From Pseudoduganella violaceinigra DSM 15887 (GTDB taxonomy: Bacteria; Pseudomonadota; Gammaproteobacteria; Burkholderiales; Burkholderiaceae_D), in assembly GCF_000425385.1 (NCBI RefSeq), contig NZ_KE384360.1, positions 192,196 to 256,195 of the forward strand: 64,000 nucleotides of DNA. Direction: 5' to 3'. The translations under genes were made by a program, and so were the position numbers. Positions 47,973 to 56,248 of the stretch are shown in pieces. Each line of letters begins with the position of its first letter. Positions within the stretch are counted from its first letter, which is position 1. Below the pieces are notes generated by a model. That model did not search any database and had not been told where the DNA came from. It saw nothing but the letters and a program-made list of their open reading frames with translations.

Positions 47973-49352
47973 TTACGCCTGTCGCTCCTCGGCGACAGGC
48001 TCGTTGCGGAACTGCGCAGCATTCAGTTCATGCTTTTGCAGCAGGCGATAGAACTCGGTGCGGTTGCGCTCCGCCAGGCGCGCGGCATCGGCCACATTGC
48101 CGTCGGTGAGCTTGAGCAGCTGGACCAGGTAATTGCGCTCGAAGCGCTGCTTGGCCTCCGTGTAGCTGAGCACTTCCAGTGTGGGGACGCGCAGCGCGCG
48201 CTGCACCAGCGACAGCGGCACCAGCGGCGCGGTGGCCAGGGCGCAGGCATGTTCAACCACGTTGTACAACTGGCGCACATTGCCGGGCCAGGCAGCGCGC
48301 GACAACGCTTCCAGGGCTTCGGGGGCGAAACCATTGACGGTCTTGCCGTATTTGGCCGCCAGCATCTGCAGGAAGCGCGTCGCCAGCAGGCCGATGTCTT
48401 CGCGCCGTTCGGCCAGCGGCGGCAGCGTCAATGTGATGACGTTCAGGCGGTAGTACAGGTCTTCGCGGAACTGGCCTTCCAGCATGGCCGCATCCAGGTC
48501 GCGGTGGGTGGCTGAGAGCACGCGCACGTTGACAGGGCGGCCGCTGTCGGAGCCCACCTGGCGCACGACGCGCTCCTGCAGCACGCGCAACAGCTTGACC
48601 TGCAAGAGCAGCGGCATATCGCCGATTTCGTCGAGGAAGAGGGTGCCGCCGTCGGCCGCCTGCAGCAGGCCTTCGCGGCTGGCGACGGCCCCGGTAAAGG
48701 CGCCTTTCACGTGGCCGAACAATTCGGACTCCAGCAGCTGTTCCGGGATGGCGCCGCAGTTGACGGCGATGAAGGGCGCGGCGGCGCGGCGGCTGGCGCG
48801 GTGGATGGCGCGCGCCAGCAATTCCTTGCCGGTGCCGCTTTCGCCCCGTATCAGCACGCTGGCGTCGGAGGCGGCCACCAGCCTGGCCTCGTGCAGTACT
48901 TCTTCCATGGCGCGGCTGCGGCTGATGATGTCGCTGCGCCAGGCGCCGTTGCCGGCGTCCGGCGCGGCTTCGGGGGCGGCCAGGCTCAGCGCCTGGCCGA
49001 TGCGCTCCAGCAGCACGCGCGCGTCGAAGGGCTTGGTCAGGTAGGCGTAGGCGCCGAGCGAGGTGGCTTCCACCGCGTCGGGAATGGTGCCGTGGGCGGT
49101 GAGCAGGATGACCGGCAGCGAGGGGTGCTGGCTGCGGATCTGCTGGAACAGGGACATGCCGTCCCGCTCCGGCAGGCGTACGTCGCTGATCACCAGGGCG
49201 GGCAGGGCGATCGAGAGGCTGGCCAGGGCCGCTTCGGCGCTGCCCACCGCGGTCACCTGGTAGCCGTTGGCGCTCAGGCGCATCGACAGCAGGCGCAGGA
49301 GGTCGGCGTCGTCGTCGACCAGCAGGAGGCGGTGAGAGATGGGTGCATTCAT
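47973..49352 (-). CDS. glrR: sigma-54-dependent response regulator (GlrR/QseF)
   Basis: A 459-residue NtrC-family protein. It has a receiver domain with Asp57 (LVISDVRLPERDG), an AAA+ domain (Walker A GESGTGKELLARAIHR; sigma-54 contact loop GAFTGA; Walker B GGTLFLDEIGDMP), and a C-terminal HTH of Fis type (GNVADAARLAERNRTEFYRL). The order kinase-lipoprotein-regulator on one strand is that of glrK-qseG-glrR. The start overlaps the lipoprotein stop (ATGA). The last codons contain a TGTC-N10-GACA site. Confidence 0.9.
   Translation of the reverse strand: MNAPISHRLLLVDDDADLLRLLSMRLSANGYQVTAVGSAEAALASLSIALPALVISDVRLPERDGMSLFQQIRSQHPSLPVILLTAHGTIPDAVEATSLGAYAYLTKPFDARVLLERIGQALSLAAPEAAPDAGNGAWRSDIISRSRAMEEVLHEARLVAASDASVLIRGESGTGKELLARAIHRASRRAAAPFIAVNCGAIPEQLLESELFGHVKGAFTGAVASREGLLQAADGGTLFLDEIGDMPLLLQVKLLRVLQERVVRQVGSDSGRPVNVRVLSATHRDLDAAMLEGQFREDLYYRLNVITLTLPPLAERREDIGLLATRFLQMLAAKYGKTVNGFAPEALEALSRAAWPGNVRQLYNVVEHACALATAPLVPLSLVQRALRVPTLEVLSYTEAKQRFERNYLVQLLKLTDGNVADAARLAERNRTEFYRLLQKHELNAAQFRNEPVAEERQA
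47980..47997 (-). promoter_or_regulatory. GlrR-type site, distal
   Basis: TGTCGCTCCTCGGCGACA, a second TGTC-N10-GACA, inside the final codons of glrR and centred near -144 from the predicted sigma-54 start. Spacing between the two centres is 66 bp, roughly six helix turns. Confidence 0.65.
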
Positions 49353-49891
49353 TTACTGGCCCTCGCTGGCAGGCCGCGCTCGATTTCTTTCAGCGCTTCC
49401 AGGGTTTCGTTCAATTGCTCGTTCTTGCGCTGGTTGTCTTTGAGCTGGGCGCGCAGGCGGTCGCCCTCGTCGACCAGACGCCTGGTATCGGCGCATTGGG
49501 CGGAGAGCAGCTGCGCCAGTTGCCGCAGGCCTTGCGCCTCCGCTTCCTGCGCGCTGGCGACGACATCGAATTGCGCCTGAGCCCGGGCCAGGTCGCCACT
49601 GCCGCGCGTGAGCGCGAGCACCATGGCCGATTGCAGCAGGACCTTGGGCGATTTCTGCTGCAGCGACAAGCCGCTCAATTCCTTCAGCAGCTCGCCCTGC
49701 GTCATGCGCCGCAGCGACTGGTGGTAGGCCAGCAGCGGCCCCACGTCGTCATGCGGCGCAACCAGCAGCGTGAGCTGCGCCGGCGGCGGTGGCGGCGGCA
49801 AAGGCGGCAGCGGCGGTGCGACCGGGAGCTGGCGCTGCGCGCAGGCGACGAGCAGCAAGAGCAGCAGCAAGGGCAGGTTCTTAATAGTCAT
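49349..49891 (-). CDS. QseG-like lipoprotein
   Basis: A 180-residue protein with lipobox LLLLLLVACAQRQ (Cys near 17), a Pro-rich linker (PPLPPLPPPPPP), then a helical part with a coiled coil near the end (LRAQLKDNQRKNEQLNETLE). It takes the place of QseG (YfhG) between the kinase and regulator genes, where the family lipoprotein is needed for kinase activity. It overlaps the kinase gene by 11 bp. Confidence 0.75.
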   Translation of the reverse strand: MTIKNLPLLLLLLLVACAQRQLPVAPPLPPLPPPPPPAQLTLLVAPHDDVGPLLAYHQSLRRMTQGELLKELSGLSLQQKSPKVLLQSAMVLALTRGSGDLARAQAQFDVVASAQEAEAQGLRQLAQLLSAQCADTRRLVDEGDRLRAQLKDNQRKNEQLNETLEALKEIERGLPARASK

Positions 49892-51302
49892 AGGGAAGTT
49901 CGATCCGGAAGTGGGCGCCGCTGGCGGCCGGCAACAGTTGCAGCGAGCCGCCGTGGGCGTTGACGTATTCGAGCACGATGGACAGGCCGACGCCGTTGCC
50001 GCGCCGGGCGCCCGGCGGTTGGCGCAGTCCCTGATAGAACGGTTCGAATATGTGGGCGGCATCCTCGGGCGCCACGCCGGGGCCCTGGTCGATGCAATCG
50101 ATGGCAAGCGTACCGGCCTGCTCGCCAACGATGAAGCGCACGCTGCCGCCTTCTGGGCTATAGCGCACTGCATTCGACAGCAGATTGCTGGCAGCGATGG
50201 CCAGCTTGCCGGGATCGGCGGAAATGGGCGGGGCATTGCCTTCCACCGCGACGTCCAGCCGGCGAGCCTGCCACTGCAGGCGCTGCGCATCGACCGCATC
50301 GCGCAGCAGGGCGGCGATATCGGTGGGCTGGCGCTGCAGATGCTGGGCGGCGAAAGCTGCCGTGTTATAGCGCAGCAGGTCTTCGATCTGGTTTTGCAGC
50401 GAAGCCGTATTCTGGCGCAGGATGGCCGCCACTTCGCGCTGGTTGGGCGCCAGCGGGCCGACCACTTCGTCCTCCAGCAACGCCACGCCTTCCACCAGCG
50501 CCGCCAGCGGTGTTTTAAGTTCGTGCGAAATATGGCGCAGGAAGCGCGATTTGTCGGCCTCCAGGCTGGCCAGGCGCTGGCGCAGCCAGTCCAGCTGCTG
50601 GCCCAGGCGCCGCAGGTCGTTCGGGCCTTCCACGTCGATCGGATGGTCGTAGCGGTTGCCGCCCAGGCGGCCGATGGCGCTTTCGATCTGCGCCAGCGGG
50701 CGCGATAGCCACAGGCCGCAGCCGACCGCCAAGGCGGCGGCCAGGCTGATGGAGGCGAGCAGTTGGCCGGCCAGGACGCTGCGCCGGTGTTCCAATCCAA
50801 GCAGGATGCGCTGGTTGCGCTGGTCGACTTCGCGTTTGACTTCTTCCGCCAGTTCGTCGTTGATGGCGGGCAGCCCGGCCAGCGCCGCGTTCAGCATCTG
50901 CTGGCGTTGGGTGCGTTTGGCGCGCGGCGCCTGCAAGGCATTCCAGGCTTGCTCACCCTGCGCGCGCCAGGCGGCGAAACTGGCCTTGGGCACGGCGGGT
51001 AGGCCGGCCGACAAGGCCGACAGCGCATCTTCCCCATCGCGCCAGGCGGCTTCATAGCGGTCGCGGAAAGCCGGGTCGTCCAGGACGAGGAACTGGCGCG
51101 CGCTGCGCTCCATGGCGACGCTGCGTTCAGCCAGGCGCTGGGCGCTGGCGGTCAGCGCCACGGCATGCTGGCCGACTTCGCGGCTTTCCGCCGCCAGGCG
51201 GTCGAGCGTGAACAGGGCCTGGATCGAGGCGGCACTGAGAAGCAGGGCGATCAGCAGAAAAACGCCCAACAATAATTGTCGGAAGGAAAGCTTGATGAGC
51301 AT
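49881..51302 (-). CDS. glrK: sensor histidine kinase (GlrK/QseE)
   Basis: A 473-residue kinase: membrane helix near the N-terminus (LLLGVFLLIALLLSAASIQA), a helical periplasmic domain (about 35-175), a second helix (LLASISLAAALAVGCGLWLS), HAMP, then HisKA with FLRHISHELKTPLAALVEGV and HATPase with GNGVGLSIVLEYVNAHGG. It should phosphorylate GlrR. First gene of the three; no strong promoter motif is obvious in the 85 bp before it. Confidence 0.9.
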   Translation of the reverse strand: MLIKLSFRQLLLGVFLLIALLLSAASIQALFTLDRLAAESREVGQHAVALTASAQRLAERSVAMERSARQFLVLDDPAFRDRYEAAWRDGEDALSALSAGLPAVPKASFAAWRAQGEQAWNALQAPRAKRTQRQQMLNAALAGLPAINDELAEEVKREVDQRNQRILLGLEHRRSVLAGQLLASISLAAALAVGCGLWLSRPLAQIESAIGRLGGNRYDHPIDVEGPNDLRRLGQQLDWLRQRLASLEADKSRFLRHISHELKTPLAALVEGVALLEDEVVGPLAPNQREVAAILRQNTASLQNQIEDLLRYNTAAFAAQHLQRQPTDIAALLRDAVDAQRLQWQARRLDVAVEGNAPPISADPGKLAIAASNLLSNAVRYSPEGGSVRFIVGEQAGTLAIDCIDQGPGVAPEDAAHIFEPFYQGLRQPPGARRGNGVGLSIVLEYVNAHGGSLQLLPAASGAHFRIELPYDY

Positions 51303-51387
51303 AGGTCATGCGCCGGCACCACAAGGGGCACCACAAGGTTAACCGGCGCATGATAGGGGATTTCGCTTTACTGCCGCGCTCTATTGC

Positions 51388-52032
51388 TTACTCGTCGAGG
51401 CGCCAGGCATATTGCATGCGGGCCCACGATTCCTGCGCCACGCCGTCGATCGTGCCGGGCTTGAAGGCGCACATCGAGAGGCCTTGCAGGGCGGCGCGAT
51501 CGAGGTCGCGATGGCCGCTGGTGCGTTCGACCTTGGCGCTGGCGATATGGCCGTCTTTGCCGACCAGGAAGGCCAGGGTCACCGTGCCTTCATCGCCATT
51601 GCGCAGGGCCGCCGCCGGGTAGGCCGGCTTGGCGCAGCTGGCGGCGTCGATGATTGCCGCGACATTCACCGGCGTATGGCGCGGAGCGACGACTTCGTTC
51701 TGCTCTGTGCCGCCGCCAAGCGTGCCAGGTTCGATGCGCCCGCGTGGTTCGTCGGGCGGCGCAATGGTGGTGATGGGCGGCTCGGCAGGAAAATCCAGCA
51801 CGGGTACTTCGGGCGGAGTAATCACCGGCAGCTGCGCCTTCCGCGGTTCGGGCTTGTCGGTTGGCTCAGGTTTCGGTTGCTCTGGTTTTGGCGGCACCAG
51901 GATCAACGGACCTGGATCGGTATGGGTGATCAAGACCGTGGAATGTTTCAGCGCAATACCGGCTGCTACCAAATGCAAGACGGCAACGAAGGCCAGGCCA
52001 GAGTAGTTCTTGCGCGAGGTGTCGAAGTTCAT
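51388..52032 (-). CDS. TonB-family energy transducer
   Basis: A 214-residue protein with an N-terminal membrane anchor (GLAFVAVLHLVAAGIALKHS), a Pro/Glu/Lys-rich spacer (EQPKPEPTDKPEPRKA) and a C-terminal TonB domain (AKPAYPAAALRNGDEGTVTL). It links the proton gradient to outer-membrane receptors. No ExbB/ExbD lie next to it. The ATG at 52032 (MNFDTSRK) follows an AGGAA; a longer frame upstream has no match. Divergent from a NarL-type regulator. Confidence 0.85.
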   Translation of the reverse strand: MNFDTSRKNYSGLAFVAVLHLVAAGIALKHSTVLITHTDPGPLILVPPKPEQPKPEPTDKPEPRKAQLPVITPPEVPVLDFPAEPPITTIAPPDEPRGRIEPGTLGGGTEQNEVVAPRHTPVNVAAIIDAASCAKPAYPAAALRNGDEGTVTLAFLVGKDGHIASAKVERTSGHRDLDRAALQGLSMCAFKPGTIDGVAQESWARMQYAWRLDE

Positions 52033-52090
52033 GGTAGTGTTCCTTTCTTCTTCTGGGTAGGCTGAATTGCCAGTCCATGGCAAGATATTC

Positions 52091-52105
52091 TTCCATCGCA
52101 TGGAA
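52091..52105. promoter_or_regulatory. dyad TTCCA-N5-TGGAA, copy 1
   Basis: TTCCATCGCATGGAA, a perfect 6-bp inverted repeat. It shares the TTCCA-N5-TGGAA frame with the site at 52148-52162; both lie in the tonB/response-regulator divergent region. Confidence 0.5.
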
Positions 52106-52147
52106 ATATGCAAGCAATTTTTATTGCTAGGGGTAAGCGTGATATGC

Positions 52148-52162
52148 TTCCATCATCTGGAA
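52148..52162. promoter_or_regulatory. dyad TTCCA-N5-TGGAA, copy 2
   Basis: TTCCATCATCTGGAA, centred 57 bp from copy 1 and 13 bp before the response regulator start. An AT-rich hairpin AGCAAT-TTTT-ATTGCT (52113-52128) lies between the copies. Confidence 0.5.
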
Positions 52163-52174
52163 ATCGGGAATTCT

Positions 52175-52813
52175 ATGAATAAGATCAAAGTGTTACTGGC
52201 AGACGATCATCCCATGGTGATGGGCGGTTTTGCGATGGCCTTGGCCGGATTTGGCGTGGACGTGGTGGGCCAGGTGCGGACGCCGACGGAAGCGGTGGAG
52301 GCCTACCAGACCCTGGTACCGGACGTTGCTATCCTCGATATACGCTTCGGCGAGCAATTGACCGGTCTGGACGCGGCCCGGCAGATCCTGGCGGCGAGCC
52401 CGCAAGCCCGCATCATCTTCCTGACCCAGTTCGACCAGGACGCCCTGGTCAAGGAGGCCTACCGGATCGGCGCGCGGGCCCTGGTCACCAAGGACTGCGA
52501 TCCGGCCGAACTGGCTGCCGCCGTGCAGCGGGCCGCCCATGGCGAGCTGTATTTCATGCCATCGATCGCGGAACGCCTGGCCAGCCTCTCGGTGCTGGGA
52601 GAGCAATCCCCGCAAGCGCTGCTGGACGAGCGCTCGCTGGAAATCTTCAAGCTGATGGCGGAAGGCCTGACCAATGCCGAAATCGCCGAGCGTCTCGGCG
52701 TTTCCAGCAAGACGATCAGCAATTCCAGCCAGGCGATCAAGGACAAGCTTGGCGTCGAGCGGGCGGCCGACATCACCCGCCTGGCGGTGCGCCACGGCGT
52801 GCTGCAAGCCTGA
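52175..52813 (+). CDS. NarL/LuxR-type response regulator
   Basis: A 212-residue regulator: receiver domain starting KIKVLLADDHPMVMGGFAMA with the acceptor Asp in VAILDIRFGEQ, and a LuxR-type HTH at the end (SLEIFKLMAEGLTNAEIAER, then GVSSKTISNSSQAIKDKLGV). The ATG at 52175 is taken rather than the longer frame from 52067, which would cover the dyads. Its stop overlaps the kinase start by one base. Confidence 0.88.
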   Translation: MNKIKVLLADDHPMVMGGFAMALAGFGVDVVGQVRTPTEAVEAYQTLVPDVAILDIRFGEQLTGLDAARQILAASPQARIIFLTQFDQDALVKEAYRIGARALVTKDCDPAELAAAVQRAAHGELYFMPSIAERLASLSVLGEQSPQALLDERSLEIFKLMAEGLTNAEIAERLGVSSKTISNSSQAIKDKLGVERAADITRLAVRHGVLQA

Positions 52814-54060
52814 TGCGCGCGGCCAAACGCATCGGCACGCGCGGGCGGCTGCTGGCCATCACTTTGCTGCCGGTGCTGGCATTGTTTGTCACGCTTACCT
52901 GGTACAACTACCAGTCGCGCCAGTCGGAGGTGCAGGCCGAACTGGCCGAACGCGGCCAACTGCTGGCCAGCGCCCTGATCGCGAGCGGCGAAATCAGCCT
53001 GGTGCAAGGCCAGTTCGACGAACTGCGTGCGACCATCAATGGCATGCTGCAGACCGACCGCGCAATCCACCGCGTCACCTTGCTCGATGAAGCCCGCAAA
53101 CCCCTGCTGGACGTGGTTGCGCGCGGCGATACCGTAGCCGAATCGCGTTATTACGAAGCGGCGATCCACAAGCGCCTGCTGTATGTGACCGGTGGCGGCA
53201 ACCGCAACGTAGGCACCATGGGCTATGTGCAGGTGCGCATGTCGCCGACGGCCATGCTGCGCAAGGCGCGCGCGCGCTTCCAGCTCGAGCTGGGCGTGGC
53301 GTTTGCCGGCCTGATGGTGTGCGCCGCGCTCGCCTGGCAGATGACCAGCGGCTTCGCTTCTTCGCTGCAGGCGTCGATGCAGGCGGTGCGCGCGGCGGAC
53401 GCGGAGAAGCGCCGCCTGCTGCAGCGCGTGACCACGGCCGTCGAGGATGAGCGCAAGGCCATTGCGCTGGAGATCCACGATGAACTCAATGCGACGCTGA
53501 TCGCAATACGGCTCGAATCGCAGCAGATCGCGGCGTTGGCCGCGGACGATGCGCTTGCGCAGATCCGCGATAAGGCGCAAGCGATTACCCGGCTCGCGCT
53601 GGGCTTGTACAACAGCGGCCGTACGCTGGTGCGCCGCCTGCGGCCGGAAATGCTGGATATGCTCGGTCTGCAAGGAGCGGTGGAAGAAATGGTGCGCCAG
53701 GTCGGCAGCAGCCATCCCGCCTGCCATTTCTCGCTGCACACCGAAGGCGATTTCACCGGACTGAATGGGGATGCCGCAATCTCGGCCTACCGCATCGTGC
53801 AGGAAGCGTTGTCGAATATCGTCAAGCACGCGCGCGCCGGCAGTGCGAGTGTGGACATTGCGCGCCGCGGCGATGCTTTGCATATCACGGTGGCGGACGA
53901 CGGCACCGGCTTCGATCCCGCGCGCACCGCGGCCGGCATCGGCCTGGCGGGTATGCGCGAACGGGTGCAAGGGCTGGGAGGAACGTTTGCGATGGATTGC
54001 GCGTCCGGCACGTGCATTGCCGTTACGCTACCGGTGGAGGCGTGGCGCGCGGGAATCTGA
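52813..54060 (+). CDS. NarX-like sensor histidine kinase (HisKA_3)
   Basis: A 415-residue kinase with two membrane helices (LLAITLLPVLALFVTLTWYN; about 160-180) around a periplasmic domain (about 35-155). HisKA_3 with the phosphorylated His in ERKAIALEIHDELNATLIAI, then HATPase (AYRIVQEALSNIVKHARAGS, GIGLAGMRERVQGLGG). It partners the NarL-type regulator just upstream. It ends in a 38-bp convergent overlap with the TctE-like gene. Confidence 0.88.
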   Translation: MRAAKRIGTRGRLLAITLLPVLALFVTLTWYNYQSRQSEVQAELAERGQLLASALIASGEISLVQGQFDELRATINGMLQTDRAIHRVTLLDEARKPLLDVVARGDTVAESRYYEAAIHKRLLYVTGGGNRNVGTMGYVQVRMSPTAMLRKARARFQLELGVAFAGLMVCAALAWQMTSGFASSLQASMQAVRAADAEKRRLLQRVTTAVEDERKAIALEIHDELNATLIAIRLESQQIAALAADDALAQIRDKAQAITRLALGLYNSGRTLVRRLRPEMLDMLGLQGAVEEMVRQVGSSHPACHFSLHTEGDFTGLNGDAAISAYRIVQEALSNIVKHARAGSASVDIARRGDALHITVADDGTGFDPARTAAGIGLAGMRERVQGLGGTFAMDCASGTCIAVTLPVEAWRAGI

Positions 54061-55462
54061 CCCGCACCAGCAAGCCTTTGCCGCCTGCGCCCCGATCCAA
54101 TTCGAGCGCGGCGCGGTGCAGGGCCGCGATGTCGCGCACGATGGCCAGCCCCAGGCCGGAACCGCCCGGATTCGCCTGCATGGTGGCGGCGGCGCGGTAG
54201 AAAGGCGAGAACACGCGTTCGCGGTCTTCCGGCGCGATGCCGGGACCGCTGTCCTCCACTTCCAGCACCACTTCCTCTTCACTTGGCAGCACGCGCAGCA
54301 CCACGCTGCCGCCGCGCGGCGTGTAGTGCAGGGCGTTGTCGACCAGGTTGGATGCCAGTTCATGCAACAGCAAGGCCTGGCCATGGACCCAGGCTTCAGC
54401 GTCGCCTTCCAGTGAGAGGTCGATGCCGCGCCCCACGGCGGACAAGGCCAGCTCCAGCGCAACCTGCTGCACTGTCTCGCGCAGCGGCACCGGAAGCGGC
54501 TGGCCGCCATCGCTATGCTCGATACGCGCCAGCATCAGCAGGCGGTTGGCCAGGTGCACGGTGGAGTCGGTGGTGTCCGCCATGCTGGCAACGATGGTGC
54601 GAAGTTCTTCGGAAGAGGATGGAGAGCGTTCCAGCGCGCGCTGCGCCAGTTCGGCCTGGGTTTTGAGCACGGTCAGCGGGGTGCGCAACTGGTGCGATGC
54701 ATCGGCGATGAAGCGGCGCTGGCTGGCGATCAGGCCTGCAATGCGCGTGGTGGAGGTATTCATCGCCTGCACCAGAGGCCTCACCTCCTTATGCACCAGG
54801 GCCGGATCGAGGTCGGACAGGTCGGATACATCGCGCGACTCGACTTCGTGCTTGAGCCGCATCAGGGGCCGCAGCACCAGTTTGACCGCGAACCAGATCA
54901 GCAAGCCCGCCAGCAGCACGACGGCGGCCTGCCATGCAATGGTGTCGAACAGGATCTTGCGCGTCAGGCCCTTGCGCGCGTCGAGCGTTTCGCCGACCTG
55001 GATCAGCGCGATGCCGCGCATATTGTCGTCATACACCGGCTGCAGCAGGGCCGCGATGCGGATCGGCTGGCCGTTGTAATTAGCGTGGTAGAAGCGCACC
55101 AGGGCGGGGTAGTTTTCCGAGCGCGGCACATTGGCCGGCACCGCAGGCAGGTCGTCGTAGCCTGAAACCGTTTCGCCGCTGATGCCGGTGACCTTGTAGT
55201 AGATGCGGCCCAGCGTATCGGTTTCAAAGCTGTCCAGCGCAACGTAGGGCACGTCGGCGACTACCTTGCCGCCTTCCACCGACACCCGTTCGGCCAGGGC
55301 GCGCGTGGATGCCAGCAGCGAACGGTCGTAGGCCATGTCCGCCGCGTCCACCGCGTTGTAGTAGACGGAAACCGTATTGATAATTTCCAGCACCACCAGC
55401 GGCAGCAGCAGCCAGCGCAGCAATTGGCCGCGCAGGCTGCCCATGGCAAGCATGGCTTTCAT
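54023..55462 (-). CDS. TctE-like sensor histidine kinase
   Basis: A 479-residue OmpR-partner kinase: membrane helix (LLRWLLLPLVVLEIINTVSV), periplasmic domain (about 35-165), second helix (WQAAVVLLAGLLIWFAVKLV), HAMP, HisKA with RRFIADASHQLRTPLTVLKT, HATPase with NPGGSGLGLAIVRDIAALHR. The TctE/QseC group; with the adjacent regulator it likely controls the divergent uptake genes. Its start overlaps the regulator stop (ATGA). Confidence 0.88.
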   Translation of the reverse strand: MKAMLAMGSLRGQLLRWLLLPLVVLEIINTVSVYYNAVDAADMAYDRSLLASTRALAERVSVEGGKVVADVPYVALDSFETDTLGRIYYKVTGISGETVSGYDDLPAVPANVPRSENYPALVRFYHANYNGQPIRIAALLQPVYDDNMRGIALIQVGETLDARKGLTRKILFDTIAWQAAVVLLAGLLIWFAVKLVLRPLMRLKHEVESRDVSDLSDLDPALVHKEVRPLVQAMNTSTTRIAGLIASQRRFIADASHQLRTPLTVLKTQAELAQRALERSPSSSEELRTIVASMADTTDSTVHLANRLLMLARIEHSDGGQPLPVPLRETVQQVALELALSAVGRGIDLSLEGDAEAWVHGQALLLHELASNLVDNALHYTPRGGSVVLRVLPSEEEVVLEVEDSGPGIAPEDRERVFSPFYRAAATMQANPGGSGLGLAIVRDIAALHRAALELDRGAGGKGLLVRVRFPRATPPPVA

Positions 55463-56148
55463 CCAGCCTTCGCTTCGGCCGGCTGCAGGAGGTAGCCGAT
55501 GCCGCGCAGGGTGGTGATGGCCGCGGCGCCGGGCTCCTTGCGGTCAAGCTTCTTGCGCACGCGATGGATGTACAGCTCGATGGCGTCCAGATTGGCATCG
55601 TCGGCCAGCGAGAATACCTGGCCGAACAGTTTTTCCTTGGCCACCGGTTTGCCGCCCTTTGTAATCAGCGATTCCAGCACGGCGTGCTCGCGCGGCGTCA
55701 GTTGCAGGTTTTCGCCGAAGTAGGAAAACATGCGGCTGACCGTGTCGAAGCGCAGCTCCCCGCATTCGTATACCAGCGACTCGTTGCCGGCGCTGCGGCG
55801 CAGCAGTGCTTTGACGCGCGCTTCCAGCTCCAGCAGTTCGAAAGGCTTGGCGAGGTAGTCGTCGGCGCCCAGATTCAGGCCCTGCACACGGTCTTCCAGT
55901 CCGCCGCGCGCGGTGAGGATCAGCACCGGCGTCTTGCCGCCGCGGGCACGCAGGCGCTTGAGCACTTCCAGGCCGTCCATGCGGGGCAGGGTCAGGTCCA
56001 GGATCACCAGCGCGTAGTCCTGGGTCAGCAGCAGGGAGTCGGCATCGGCGCCGTTATCGGCGCATTCGACGGAAAGGTTGGCGTCACGCAGGGCTTTGGA
56101 AAGCCAGTGTTGCAATTCGGTGTGGTCTTCCACTAACAGTATTCGCAT
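55459..56148 (-). CDS. TctD-like OmpR-family response regulator
   Basis: A 229-residue regulator: receiver MRILLVEDHTELQHWLSKAL with Asp in LVILDLTLPRMDG, and a winged-helix domain (LTPREHAVLESLITKGGKPV, IELYIHRVRKKLDRKEPGAA). The TctD/QseB group regulates porin and carboxylate uptake genes next door. It is divergent from the porin across 100 bp. Confidence 0.9.
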   Translation of the reverse strand: MRILLVEDHTELQHWLSKALRDANLSVECADNGADADSLLLTQDYALVILDLTLPRMDGLEVLKRLRARGGKTPVLILTARGGLEDRVQGLNLGADDYLAKPFELLELEARVKALLRRSAGNESLVYECGELRFDTVSRMFSYFGENLQLTPREHAVLESLITKGGKPVAKEKLFGQVFSLADDANLDAIELYIHRVRKKLDRKEPGAAAITTLRGIGYLLQPAEAKAG

Positions 56149-56248
56149 GGCATTTGCCTGAAAGGCGTTTGAAAGGTTGGCGATTTTATAGTTGAACCGT
56201 GCCAGAGCGAGGCATGACGTAAATAACTATAAACCGAGGAGACTGATT

